DNA of 64,000 nt, taken from contig WACJ01000187.1 of assembly GCA_008973525.1 (NCBI GenBank), positions 620,001-684,000 of the forward strand, written 5' to 3'. Both the position numbers and the translations under genes were made by a program. Source of the DNA: Stenopsyche tienmushanensis. Taxonomy: Eukaryota > Arthropoda > Insecta > Trichoptera > Stenopsychidae. The notes beneath the pieces were generated by a model. It worked only from the letters and a program-made list of their open reading frames with translations, was not told the origin of the DNA and did not search any database. Numbering within the stretch: position 1 is the stretch's first letter; the number at the start of each line of letters is the position of its first letter. Below, piece after piece: positions 13,001-25,720 of the stretch.

Positions 13001-13281
13001 AAAATCATCCATCGTGAATAATTTAGGCATCTGTCTATATTTTATTTCTGAAATAGGCATAAAGATCTTGAGTACATTATGAATTTTAAAACCATTTTTA
13101 CAAACATAACAATTAATCTCTGAAGATGAATGCAAGTTGTTATCGATAGGAAATTATATATTTAAGAAATAATCAATAATTATATTAATCCATTCTTACC
13201 ATCCACAGTCTCCATTTTACAAGGATAAACTAATAATAATATAACGTAAATTTGGAACATCACTACTTTAAATAACATCAT
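7013..13281 (-). CDS. NRF-6-like membrane O-acyltransferase, copy A (intact, 11 exons)
   Basis: Predicted multi-pass membrane acyltransferase of the nose-resistant-to-fluoxetine (NRF-6)/drop-dead family. Exons in transcript order: 13200-13281, 12911-13047, 10198-10534, 9684-9898, 9080-9249, 8277-8462, 8020-8196, 7783-7933, 7525-7711, 7301/7300-7442, 7013-7228. All borders are GT/AG, all phases agree, and the sum is 2001 nt (666 residues plus stop). The protein has a hydrophobic signal peptide (about 1-21), a Cys-containing NRF region (DDCF, GYYC, CVTRSC; about 30-150), a first membrane helix (about 152-172) and an acyltransferase-3 domain from about 195. The domain opens with HGIRFLTM and SH, and carries SGPQW, NWWINLLYLNNY and YLAADTQ, which are typical of the family. 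The last helix lies in exon 11. A candidate AATAAA lies at 6957-6962. The start is the first of two adjacent ATGs. The NRF region looks shorter than in many relatives. Substrate is unknown. Confidence 0.9.
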
Positions 13282-13959
13282 TTTGGTTTCTTAGGGAATG
13301 AAAATCGATGTGTAAGATATTTTCCAAAATTAGCCTTTGGGTGTGTTAATCCATGGACGTATTCCAAAAGACTGATTGAGACTGTCTCGGACCAGTTTTG
13401 TTGAAATCATCAGTGTCGATCATTAAATACACAGACGACGTTCATTGCTCTCATAAGATTTTGTTAGCATTTATTAAACAGCAACTAATCAAACAATAAT
13501 TTATCTCATATATTCGATATTAAATATAGTTTATTTATTATTTATCTATCATCATTAAGCCAATAGCAATAATATTAATCATATATTTCATTTTTAGCAC
13601 CGAGATATCGAGCGATTTTCAATATTTGTAAGCGTTGTTAAAAATATTTATATACTGTATATTTCAGTAAATTAATACACAAAAGGTAGCTTAAACTCAA
13701 ATATGGGCTTGATGTGAAAGTTGTTGCGATTTTAACGACTTTTACTTGTTTCCAGTATTTGGTGAATTTATCGTGAAAACTCGACCGTGTTTTGTGTGGT
13801 TTAACAAATTCCATTCTGGGAAATCATCCCTTAAAGATTAATCCCACACTGTAAATGCAAATCAACGATTGACTTTGAGAAGAACTTGCAGAAATATTTT
13901 AACGAACGTTTTAAGGCATCTTTATAAGCGATAAATGATGCCAATGCTTTCCGTTTGGC
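13282..13959. other. Region 5' of NRF-like copy A
   Basis: The promoter of copy A must lie here. I see no convincing core-promoter motif. The Jockey-like remnant follows. Confidence 0.4.
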
Positions 13960-15170
13960 TAAATATCTGCAGAATTTTGCTCGCCAAAATGAAATATTTT
14001 AGGATTGGATTTTCACAATCATTGCAATGGATATCAATCAGCCAATCGGATAGTTCACAGATTTCAACAACGCTTTCGATATACTAGATCATATCATCCT
14101 GCTTCAGAAACTTTTCAAAGCAGGCATTCGTGGTAACCTGTTGAGATGGTTAGGCTCTTACATTGATCGAAGATGCCAAGCTGTGGTAATCAATGGATTC
14201 AAATCGAACTGGTGGTATATTCCCTCAGGTGTACCGCAAGGCTCACTACTTGGACCTCTACTTTTTTATATTTTTCATTAATGACATTGGAGATTGCTTC
14301 CTTCAGGAATTCAAAGCATCTCTTATTTGCTGATGATATGAAAATTTTTAAAACCATCGAATCGATTTCTGATTCTCAACTTTTCAAGAAGATTTAGACA
14401 GACTTACTGAATACTGCCGAATTAATAAATCAGGTCTCAATGTATCCAAATGTGCTTTGATTAGATTTTTTGTTCCATACCATTCTGATTAGAAGATCGA
14501 ATGATACTTCTGCTTTTATCAGATTTCTATCTTCAAACAATGTTTTTGCAAAACAAATGTATATAAAAAATCTGGAAAGCTGGAAGATTATTTGCACCAT
14601 TGACCTCTAGAAGAAACGATTCGAGACTACTGTTTTTACTGATTTTCTCGTCATTTATTCGATCTTTTGAACCTAATATAGTGAATGCCTTCAGCGAGTA
14701 ACCAATTCGTACTTGGATGATTGGAAGAGCTTTTTGACTGATTAACAAAATTTAAAATATGTATATCCTCATTCAAATATTAATCCACTACGACTACAAA
14801 AACATGTTTTTACCTAATTAGAAGAATACTAAATATGACTATAAGAACAATCTCCGGCTAGTGCAAGAGTTAAACACTCTTCAATCGAAAATTATCTCTT
14901 TTGAAACTAGATTTTTTAGATTATTCATTATGACGTATTAAATTACATTCACATTGTTCAAAATCCTCAATTTCAACCATATATAGTTTATTTTATAACC
15001 AGCTGCCCTTGATGAATCGAAACTGTTGATATGTGAAGCGAATTGGAGGTAATTAAACCAGCTTAGTAAAATCTTATAAAGCAAGAAAACTCCGAATGAT
15101 GACGTTTATTTCAAGCAATATAAAATTATATTTATTTATTAATGATAAATATGTTGATTGCACAGCATTG
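13960..15170 (+). mobile_element. Degenerate Jockey-like LINE
   Basis: The plus strand reads [37 protein letters not shown] and [14 protein letters not shown] in one frame (about 14050-14275). The frame then shifts and the LLFADDMKIFK catalytic box appears (near 14330). The order and motifs are those of Jockey/CR1-type reverse transcriptases. Stops and shifts make it non-functional. The 3' part (about 14680-15170) is repeated at 1760-2240. It lies between the two NRF-like genes. Confidence 0.8.
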
Positions 15171-16379
15171 GAATATTAAATGTAACCAATTTAACTGCGA
15201 TATACGAATCTTCTCAAAATCTCTCGGTTAGATCTTGGGCTCTTATTATAAAGGTTCGGATCAGTTTGAATCAGATCTATTTAGGCTTCCTGGACCTGAA
15301 AAAATTGTGCAGAGCCGCCAATGAGTAATTGGATTTACATTGGGGTTTTCTTTGAGATAATTAGGGTAGCTTTTTTTCGTGTATTACGACCATTGAAGCA
15401 AGCATACGATATGTAACAAAAATTAAAACTTTCATATTAAAAACATATTTATTCTTAAATACAAAACCAAGCACATTAATTTAAGTGAATATTACTTTTG
15501 ATAAAAACACATATTAAGTTTCGACAAAGTCCATAACACCTGAATTTAAATTACAATTAAATTAAGTATACTCTGCTCAGTATACTGGACACAGATTCGC
15601 ATTAGAAGGTGTTTGTGATTTTGTCAAAAATAAATATTTCTGAAAGCCGATAAAAGCCTTCATCGTTTTACACCCAATGTTCGCCGAAGCCCACTGCCTT
15701 GTCAATAATCGATTGAAGATTGAATCAAATCGACTGAAAGATTTCAACCATCAACCGAGTAAATCTGACGCATAATTCATATTAAATAGAATTAAATAAG
15801 GGAACCCGTAGCATTAAATTGTCCTATCAATGTTCAATCACAGTCTTGAGCTATCTTCAATTTTGGCAACCACTTCGATGTTGGTTTCGGTGCTGTTGAC
15901 GCCGGATGGTTCACCGTTCATTATTTTATCGATGGTTTCAATTTGGACGCTGGGAGCATCTTCAGATTTTTCCTTATCTTTGCCTTTGAATGCCAATTTT
16001 TGAAGATTGCAGAATGGCATTTCTAATTAAGACGCATATTGGCCAAGCTATGAAATATGTGATCGTAATGCTGAATGCGTGTACGCATATCTGAAATATT
16101 ATATTGAAGTTTATGAAAAATGACCGTATATCAAGATTAAAAACATATTTATATGCAATTTTAATTTATTTAACATGATTGCGAATCATTTTGCGCGAAT
16201 CATAAATATATAAGTAGAACCCAATATGGTTTTCGTTTTTGGGGATTAGTTGCACTTAGGCTGCTGCACTTTCAAGTCGTGTTTTATACTCCTATAGTAA
16301 CTATACTTAACAAGAATAAATTGTGATTTTTAAAATTCAAATTTAACAACCCAATTTGCAATAGATCGATTTTCGCCGA

Positions 16380-16780
16380 GTGAAGAATTCATTCGAAATT
16401 TAATGTTTTTAAAAAAAGAGACTGCAACGCGCGTCACTAAAAATATTTGCGATATACTGGGCGATATTTTAAGTTAAGACATTCGAAATTTAAGTAATTG
16501 ATTCCAGAAATTTCGATCTGGAAATTTTGAATTAAAAAATTGCCCTGGAAGTGGAAGACTGCGTAAGATGGATACCGCCACACTGACTGCAGAAATCGAA
16601 AGTAATCCAACAGCAACTATTGAAAAAATATAGGACAAACTTAGATACTCATGGTCGAGTGTTCAAAGAAATCTGAAAAAAATCACGAAGGTGTGGAGAC
16701 AAGGAATATGGGTGCCGCACGAGCTAAGGGAAGAGAACCTGGACGACCGGGTTAACGCATGCTTAATCAATCCCCTTATG
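16380..16780 (+). mobile_element. mariner transposase N-terminal fragment
   Basis: Plus-strand translation gives WFQKFRSGNFELKN, PGSGRLRKMD, AEIESNPTATIEKI, SSVQRNLKKI and KVWRQGIWVPHEL. These are the helix-turn-helix and linker motifs of mariner transposases. A stop falls after IEKI. The fragment sits in the last intron of NRF-like copy B. Confidence 0.8.
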
Positions 16781-19351
16781 AAATATTAGTTTATCAAATT
16801 TTTCAAAATAGTTTTGGCACTCTTTTTATGATCCATTTTACAGATATAAACAAGACTTCAGAAGCATAGATTGTAATTGGATAATAGTTCGATTTAAAAT
16901 AATGTGGCAATAATGGGCACTGATACCTTCTTTTAATTGTTTCAAGTGGTCAGTTTAGATTTGAATGGGATTAATCTTATATTTTTAAATCGCAGAAAGC
17001 TACATTAAATATTTAAAGTGCGTAAAATCATTTCGATTTTGATAAACAAATCAATTTTGAAGCGAAACTCAAATAAAAGCCCCCAAGTTGGGAACCTCTG
17101 ATCTGTAGGATTGATAACTGAATTTCTCATATTCAGACTTATAAATATTAAAATAAAGCATTTCAAAAGATTTGCTTTATAATAAAAATCTCGTCAGAAA
17201 TTTTATCATATGATTAGCGTTGCGAAAAATTTTCTTCTTGGTTTTTAATTCAGAGTGCGGCAGGGAAACTTCCTTATTTAAAATGCGCGCCCTGAAGCAA
17301 CAATTATTTCAAGAAGAGTGCGATAGTACTCATTCGAAAGAACAAAATTTAAAGTTACTTTATCATTTAAATTTAGTAACAATCATACAGTGGACTGAGA
17401 GGAGAGCTGTGCGTTCGCCTTAGAGGCGTATTTTAATGTTATTCAATTTAACAAAGTATCGCTTCAATTCCAATTATTATCGTTAATTCGTAATTAATTC
17501 ATGTATATATGTGACCATACGGTAACGGATCGATGTTTGATCTTGTTCTTCCTTACAATATTCCTTAACGTATCCTTAACAATTTCCATTATAAAGTCTC
17601 TATGGATGCTACTGTCACTGAACAAGTTAACAACAGATATTAACAATTTAAAGTCAATCAGTTATTTCAATTTCTTATAACTGTTATGGCTGTATAATCA
17701 GTAATTTTTTAATGAATTCATGTTCAGGCAACTTAATTAAGGACTTAATACTATTTTAAAAAAATAATTTACATACCACGTTATATTCAAGAACATCAAA
17801 TGGTTGCTTAATAAGTCCGATAAATACCCTCAGCGGTATTGTATGCAATAAATATGCACAATATGTAAGTCGACCGAGGATTTGGAAGCCTTCCCATTCA
17901 ACCGTATTCCTTATAATGTCTAAAAAGTATTACAAAATTAATTACTTCCTCAGTGAATAGATTGCTAAAATCAATTAAGGGAGATTTGATTTTCATCCTT
18001 ACTATCACATTTGTGGATTGTTCCGAGAAGAAAACAGACAACTAGTATGCCAAAGATTGATTTGTAAATAGCAGCATAAGCAGCAGCAAATAGAGGATTG
18101 TATACATAATCATCACTATAAAATATAACACCACTCAACACCACAGCTACACCCAATGGAAAGACAAGAGCATACCATACTCGAAACCACTAAAATTCAA
18201 ACAAAATATATGAGACAAAATCATACACAAATGCTTGATGGATTCAAAAGACAAACCTTTATCTTTTTTAAATTAACGTTATTTTTTTCAAAATAATAAT
18301 GTATACATCCACCAATCAACCCTATTGTATATCCACCTAGATTTCCTTGCATCGTAATATATATATTTAGAAAAGTTGGATCACCTTGATACAGCGATCT
18401 AAAAGATCTATAAACGATGATAGAAATAAGTATAATATCAATGAAATAAACTTAAATTATTAATATGGGGATCTATTTCATAGTTACTCAGGCTTTTGAG
18501 GCACCACTGCAAAATATTGATTTTTGAAAGTCAATATTCCCGGAACAAGAATAGCAATGATCACCAGACCTCCGAATAGCACCTTTTTGGCATTGGGAAA
18601 TCTCCATATTATCATCATCACTAGAGCCCCATAGCAAAATAAGCTGCGTATCAGCAGCCAAATACCTGCGCACAGAAAGACGATTTAATTACAATCAAGT
18701 AATGGCATATTAGAAAAACAAGGATATCGAAAACATTACCAGGATTGAGGAATACAAGCATGCCTATCGCCAATATAATTGTTGAGGTATAACAAATTTA
18801 TCCACCAATATTTGCGACAAGCATTCGCTTCAAAACTTATAACACGCTGCCATTGCGGTCCGCTTCCCATCTTTTCGTACAACGTACACAAAAATCCAAG
18901 CACGATGGCATAAATTGGAGTCAATCTATAAATATAACATTTGATTTAAACAATTGGATATTATCAATATTTATAGAATAAGCCCAAATTATTAGCAGTA
19001 TTTTTGGCAGGAAATATACTCCAACGATGTTGTGTGCTTGATTCATCATTAAAACCAGTGGTTAAGTAATTATGTGCGTAAAAAATTACACAAACAATAT
19101 TATTAACACAAAGCTTCGATAGGGCACGAATGACGCGCATAAACGTAGCCCGACGGGAATGTGTTAAAAGCCCCAATTGTGTCGTTAGCAAATTGTCATT
19201 TGTATCGAGGCCAACAGATGACTTACGGTATTGAATGACATTTATCAAAATGGCTTTATTGAATATTGGACATTCTAAGCAAATTTTTCGATGTTCTTAA
19301 AATTTCCTATATACAGGGTGTTTTGCATATGGGTCGACATTGCACCGTGGT

Positions 19352-19600
19352 TGCACGGTCCTAAATCTGACACCACTGGATTTCTTGGTCTGGAGATGTG
19401 CCCTATTCCATGGCTTGCACGGTTTCTATACCTGACACTACTGGATTTATTTGCTTGGGGACGTGCCCTCTTCCGTGGCTCGCACGGTCTCCAGATCTGA
19501 CACCACTGGAATTCTTTGTCTAGATACGTGCCCTATTCCGTGGCTCGCACGATATCCAGACTTGACACCACTGGATTTCTTTGTCTAGGGGCGTACAAAA
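19352..19600 (+). repeat. 65-bp tandem repeat of a DDE_3 transposase motif
   Basis: Four direct repeats starting at 19352, 19416, 19481 and 19546. One frame of each unit reads close to WLARSPDLTPLDFFVWG, the C-terminal catalytic-region motif of DUF4817/DDE_3 transposases. The period is not a multiple of three, so units lie in successive frames and cannot encode one protein. It lies in an intron of NRF-like copy B (between exons 5 and 6). Confidence 0.85.
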
Positions 19601-22600
19601 TAATTAATTTACATAACAGGTACCCACAAAAAAAATCCTAATTGAAAGAATGATCGCGCCTTTGAAGTAAATTTCTTTATACCAATTGCATAAAATCATT
19701 ATTTTATACATAAATACATAGGAAAATAATTTAAAAAAAAACAGTTAGTTCGTGCGATTACAACCACAAATTAAAATGTTATGACGATTTAAAGGTGAAA
19801 TTTTGGATATTTTTTCAAAATATTTAAAATAAATTCTATTTCGACAGCCCTGACACTTAGGACATAGGGCCTATGTGTGAAACGTAGCAAAAGATCTCCC
19901 TAATCTCCAAAAATATTTGTCGGTCTATGTGCAAAATATCCTGTATAATCAAATACTTATAATGTTTTATAAGATGATATTTAAATTATTATTTGAAATC
20001 AGTCACATCCATTGGCCTGACTCAGTATTTAATTTTTCAGATCCAGAAAAATCAAGTATCAATATACCAATACTTGGCCATTACTAAAATCATTTAATAA
20101 TTTAACTGTCCTAATGACTCTCCTGTGTGTAGTAGCTATTGGCAAAATCTAACTTTATTGTTTTATTTAATTCAAAGATCGTTCTTTATCACATGAGTTG
20201 ATTACGCCAATTAATCCAATTGATAGTAAATCAGATAAGGCAATCGAAGTACAGTAAAAAGAGACCGTTTTTAGTTTGCCAATATGGAACGAAGTGTTCA
20301 AAGCACTTATTAACATTCAATTTGCCTATTGACACGTGTAAATAGATTTACGCTGTAATTGAGTACATCGCGCAAAAATATTCCTATCATTATAACAAAG
20401 AAAAGTCTGTGATAATTTTAAAAAATAAAGTATTTGGAAGCAGTGTAAAATAATGGATAACAGTTTCAAAAGTATGTAAGTAATATTAACTAAGACATTG
20501 TCCTATCTTTAATTGTTGAAAATTAGCATTTATCATTGCTGAGGCATTTCTTAAGGCCATGATTCTGCAATATATTGATTCAGCTATATGATAATTATTT
20601 TACAAATAGCTAATAGTATGAATATTGAGATTTTTTAATGAAACAAATGCTATTTTTTGCATATTTAGTATTGTTTTGGTGACTCTTCACTTTGATATAA
20701 TTTCGTCAATCACTTTATATCGAATCCGTGGAATTAGCGTCATTGGTATGATATAAATGCTATATTATTTAAAGAAATATTCTGCTATTACTGTTTGAAA
20801 ATAGTGCAATCATCTTGCAGATATACTTTAGATGATCTTGACACCATTCGATGTCAATTAAAACCACCATTGGGTGCAATATTCTAATACATCTATTCCA
20901 AGACATACCTCAACCAACGCTGAATTATCATCAAAAAATATCCTTTAATATCCGGTTTCTTAGTGGTCTTCAATATAGATAAGAAAATGATACGCCATCA
21001 AGAAGCTGGCCATGCAGAAGAACGTCTGCACCACCAAAGTTCCGTTGTAGACGAGCTGCATAAGTGGATCATTATAGGGCTGGAAAATTGTACAAATCTA
21101 ATTTAAAAAAGGTTAAGGTTCGCTACTAGGAATTTCCACACGTTCACCTTCTACGTCCATAATTGTAGTTCAATAAGATCACGGTGGCTTTGTACACACA
21201 GAGCTCAATCACAAACAATTACAAAACCAGTTTATAAAAACTCTGCAATAAGCAGATAATAATCCAAAATAACCATAAGACGAACGATTATCAATATAAT
21301 TTATGATGCAATGAACAGTTATCTACATTTTATTGATTCAATAAAAACATTTTTTTTAGCAAATAGGCATAAATCATTCATTTTAAACTCACAGTTTCAA
21401 TTTTGATGGTGTTTCTGACGAATCCGTAAGGGATTATAAGGACGACGTGCGAAAAAATGACACCCGTCATCGTCAGGAATCTCATTCCTTGTACACCGCG
21501 AAGGGACTTTTTTCTCTGTTCTCCGATGTCTTCGGTTTTTAAATTACCTTTCGACATCAACTTTTTCCAATTTGCAATGACCGAAAATGCCATAAGAGTG
21601 TCATTACCTGTAAAAATAAAACAATTATGAGACAGGGTTCTAAATGGACCGGCACGGCGAGCCGGTTCGTATATTCTTCCCGATTCTTTATGATTAGAAT
21701 TCAGAAACTAGTTCATTAAACTACAATGTTATTGTATGTTAACTAGTAATCTCCTATTAAAATATCATAAAATTTGAATAACACAAAGGTTAAACACGTT
21801 GCCTTATTAATTGATTGACATAAATCAAATTTATATGCATGATTAGATTTATCGCATAGAAAGATAGTGTCAGTTACTGGATTTTGACCATGACAGTCGT
21901 GAAGCCTTAAACGGGTTTCCCCGTGTAATTATTGCACTATTATCGTGAAATATTTAGCATATCTTAAGCTTACTTGGTTTTCCTTCTCTTTTTTGGGATC
22001 GCCAATGATACAATGTACCGGCAATGTTCGCTAAAATGATGCATCCGGAGATCAAGACAAAGACCCAGTCGGCTTCCGTCATCACGATTCCTTGCTTTTT
22101 CTTCTCGCAATAGTTGATGACGACATCTCCTTCCAGGTTGTATTTTTCGTTCAATTCCCGATTGACACATTCTGTGAGTATTTTGTGTAGTTCTTCGTGA
22201 TTTGATCTCAGATCTAGAGGATTTATGGTGACATTGCACGATTGTGTCACACAGATACCCTTATGCAAGATATCGTGGCGATAATGTTTCAAAGTATTGG
22301 CGCTAAAATTCTGGAAATAATACATGTGAAACATATTTAATATTGTACAATGAAAGTCATTTGATATATAATTATTTAAAAAAATATGGAATCAAACATC
22401 AATAAATCTTCAACGTAAGGTCAGTGTATCTATCATTAACTGGCAAAAAAAATTGTATCTGCTTAATACATATATTTATTTCAAAATAATATATACTACT
22501 TCAAATATTTCAGAATACATTGTATCCAAATATTAACACTTTAACAGTGGGGTACGAGAATTTTCGTGTTTGAAAAATTTGGGAAACGTTATGTTGTATA

Positions 22601-23460
22601 CAACAATTCAAGAATAAACAGGGCTATCAAACGATAAGTCTATTGGGAGTCGTAATTGATACATCAAGATCAATTAATCGTCTTTTCCAGATTGTCAGAT
22701 GTCAGATGTGTAAGTATTAGTACTATGATTATGTTGTATACAACAAAGTTTGTTAACAAACAGCGAGTGATGAAGAAAAGGCAAATACTTGCTCGGGTCA
22801 AAACATTCCAATATGTTGTTGATTTACTGCAGAAAGACTTCAACGTCTTAAATGTGATTGATATTGTATTTTAAAGACACGTTCATCCATAGATTTATAA
22901 TCAAAATACGGAGTAAATATGATTTTATCAATCAATAAGATCAGATTCGTAAAATTGCAAAGGATTGATAAATCCATAGTGGCTTAAATTTGTAACACTT
23001 GATCTGGTACGTTCAAAATATTCAATTCAAAAATGTTATAATTTTGCTCTCTTACAATATATTTTATAATTTAAAGCAAAACGAAATTACCTTTATTTGA
23101 TACCATAAATCTGATGGTCTTGATGTCCTCAAATGTATATCAATGACACAATAATATCCTTCTGGGAATAGTAAGCAATCGTCATAATCTTCCAGCGTAA
23201 ATAATTTAGGCATTTTACTATATTCTATTTCTGAAATGCGCAATATTCATATGAAAATCATGCAAATTCATTGAATTCATTGTTGATGCGGAATTTAAAC
23301 GGATCAATTTGCTATTAAAATATTTTGTATTTTAGTTTCAGAGAGCTCCATCTGAAATTTTGCACTCACCGTCTATGACTTCCATATTACAAGAATTGAC
23401 TAAAAATAATATCACAATAGCAAGGAACATTGCCGCATTAGATAATACTAAGGACGACAT

Positions 23461-25129
23461 TTTGTAAGCCTAAAAGTGGAAGCACTCTCAATGTTTCTTC
23501 TGAAAATATCTTCAGAAGTCTAACCGGTGGATATCTTCACCCTTAGGCACATATCACAAGACTGATGCTGTTTATCAGCGATTGTGCGGAAATAGTTTTC
23601 CAGCTTGCCTCGACAATGATCGCTTCAAATTATATCACAGAGCAATTAAACAAAGTGAACATGCACAAGGTGATACAGGATGATCTTCGTGCTATTGAAG
23701 AATGTAACATTAACGTATTGTAGCATCAATGAGAATAGTATGAAATTTAGAAGAAATTCAATTATGTACGAAATATAACAAAGTCAGCAACATTGTCTCG
23801 GTGGATCTCAATGCAGATTATGCGGCTTTTCTTACTTACATTGCATAAGGTTTTCTTTGTCTTCATTTTTGTGTTCTTGTTGGTCAGATTGTATTAATCT
23901 GTATTATCATCCTCTGCCATTTCTATCAAATTTGCATCATCAGCTTCTTTCATCAGAAAGTCTTGAATTTTCTCGACATATTAACACATAACTCAATAAG
24001 TTCGTAGGATGACATATAGTCGGCATCACTATTTACAAATTTATATGATTTTAAGAAGTACTAATTTTGAAATAATACATGTCAAAATTACATGACAATT
24101 CGACGTTTAATTCACAAGTTATAGTGGTAAACCAATGAAAAAAATTGAATTTCATGTGTACTAAAGTATTGTTTTTTAACCCTTCTGTCAATTAAATGGT
24201 TTAATGTACTCCCGTCAATTAAATAGGTTAACAAACTCTCGTACGAAATATACTAATCTGGTTTTTATAAATATATGATGCAAAAATGATTTCTTAAAAA
24301 ACAGGTAAAAATTCATGCAATTGAAGTTCCTTTACGTGAAATGAAGAAAATCGTGATACCCTGTATAAATCCTTTCAAAAAAAATATCTAGGTCTAGTCA
24401 AACCTATTTTATTGGCTCTAGGTACATAAATATCATTTTTTCTCGAAACATAAGGATCCCGATTTTTTTTAATACTAAATTCTGTAAAACCATTAAAAGG
24501 ACAATTTTTATTTGGACTTCATCGATATAAATGGTAGAGAAGTGGTTTGGTGATTTTAAACAGAGCGTAACAAGGGTATGAAGCGCCTGTGGTAAGTATC
24601 TAACTTCCACCCTTTCCCCTGTCCCCATAAATCTCTTTTAACATAATATACAAATTGTCCTAAAAGAGGCCACAAAGTTTGTACGTCCAATTGGTCCGCT
24701 TTTCGGACCGCTAATATGACAAATGAGCGCCTCGCGATCGGATGCCACACCTGAACAAGTCTACAGAACGATTACAAACTCTCATTATGAAACAAAATTG
24801 TCTGAAGAAGACTGATCAGGTGGATTGTTTAAATTTTAAAATTGGTCGAAAATATTGTCTTTATTTTATTGCGGGCTTATGCCGGCTGGGTCGGTCAAAT
24901 GTTTAAGTGATAACGAAAAGAAGAGGGATTAGTCAACTTAGTATATATTATAAAAACGGACAGTCAATCAGTGTTCGTTCATGTAAAGTAGAATGGTCGA
25001 ATAAAATAAAAACCATGTGTAACCCTCGACCGGGTCGGAATTTAGCGTTTTGCGCCCCAAGCCTAGTTGCGCCCGTGGGGGGTGCCTGCTTTGCCACGCC
25101 CTTGTTACGGCCCTGATTTTAAACACCGA
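23461..25129. other. Region 5' of NRF-like copy B
   Basis: Mostly non-coding. Two overlapping minus-strand frames (24404-24750) may be transposon debris I cannot classify. At about 25085-25120 the complement CAGGGCCGTAACAAGGGCGT resembles a DNA-transposon end, without a visible partner. Confidence 0.35.
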
Positions 25130-25720
25130 TAATACTGAATCCCCTGGTCACCCAAATTCGACACTTTTTCCAGAAAACATAAAAAAATATCCATAAAATA
25201 ATTTTCATCGATCGTAAATTGAAGTTGCATGCCGATAACTTAAAGATGTCAGAAGGTAGTGTATTCAACATTTGACCATGAGAAAGCTCTATTCGAAGTC
25301 GGTACCGCGTTTGCTTTGCTAAAATTCAGAACACTGTTTGGAACTATTTCAGCGCAATAAAAAGGATTTTTTCATGCGGTTTACGAAAAAATGATAATGG
25401 ATGAAACAGATCAATCACTATATTCCAATTTTAAATCGGCAGTCAGCCGAGTGGATAGTAACCGGTGAAAGCCTCCAAAAGCTAGGAAAAACGCAAATAT
25501 CAGTTGGTGTTTTGTAATATCAGTACAACGATATTTTATTCGTCGATTACCTCGAGAAAATAAGAACTATCAATAGCGAATATTATATGGCGTTTTTGGT
25601 GCGTTTGACGGAAGAATTTGCCTAAAAAGAATGCCCCAGTTTTGGTCAATAGTGGCGCCAATAATATGTCATCCTACGAACTTATTGAGTGATGTGTTAA
25701 ATACTTACGTCATACATATT
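25130..25720 (+). mobile_element. mariner transposase central fragment
   Basis: The plus strand contains decayed mariner sequence: WIVTGES, KLGKTQISVGV, then DILFVDYLEKIRTINSEYY and MAFLVRLTEEFA, the well-known linker between the first and second catalytic aspartates. Several stops and shifts. No terminal repeats identified. Confidence 0.72.

Larger units (their letters stand above)
15838..23460 (-). pseudogene. NRF-6-like acyltransferase, copy B (three +1 frameshifts)
   Basis: Tandem paralogue of the copy A gene lying just downstream, with the same 11-exon layout: 23370-23460, 23091-23230, 21974-22310, 21393-21607, 20909-21079, 18740-18925, 18488-18665, 18257-18398, 18003-18189, 17777-17919, 15838-16090. 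Exons 3, 4, 6, 9 and 10 have exactly the lengths of copy A. Exon 1 encodes a signal peptide (MSSLVLSNAAMFLAIVILF). The family motifs SGPQW, YWWINLLYLNNY and YLAADTQ are present. Three exons each carry one extra base relative to copy A: exon 5 (near 20961), exon 7 (near 18634) and exon 11 (near 16023-16026). Without them the coding length would be 680 codons including the stop. As written, the frame is lost after the first membrane segments. Either this is a decaying duplicate or the bases are assembly errors. The good splice sites and low damage elsewhere leave this open. Confidence 0.82.

Noticed and set aside
19291..19500. 69-codon ORF over the 65-bp repeat
   Set aside because: It reads different frames of successive units, so it is a chance frame over the repeat.
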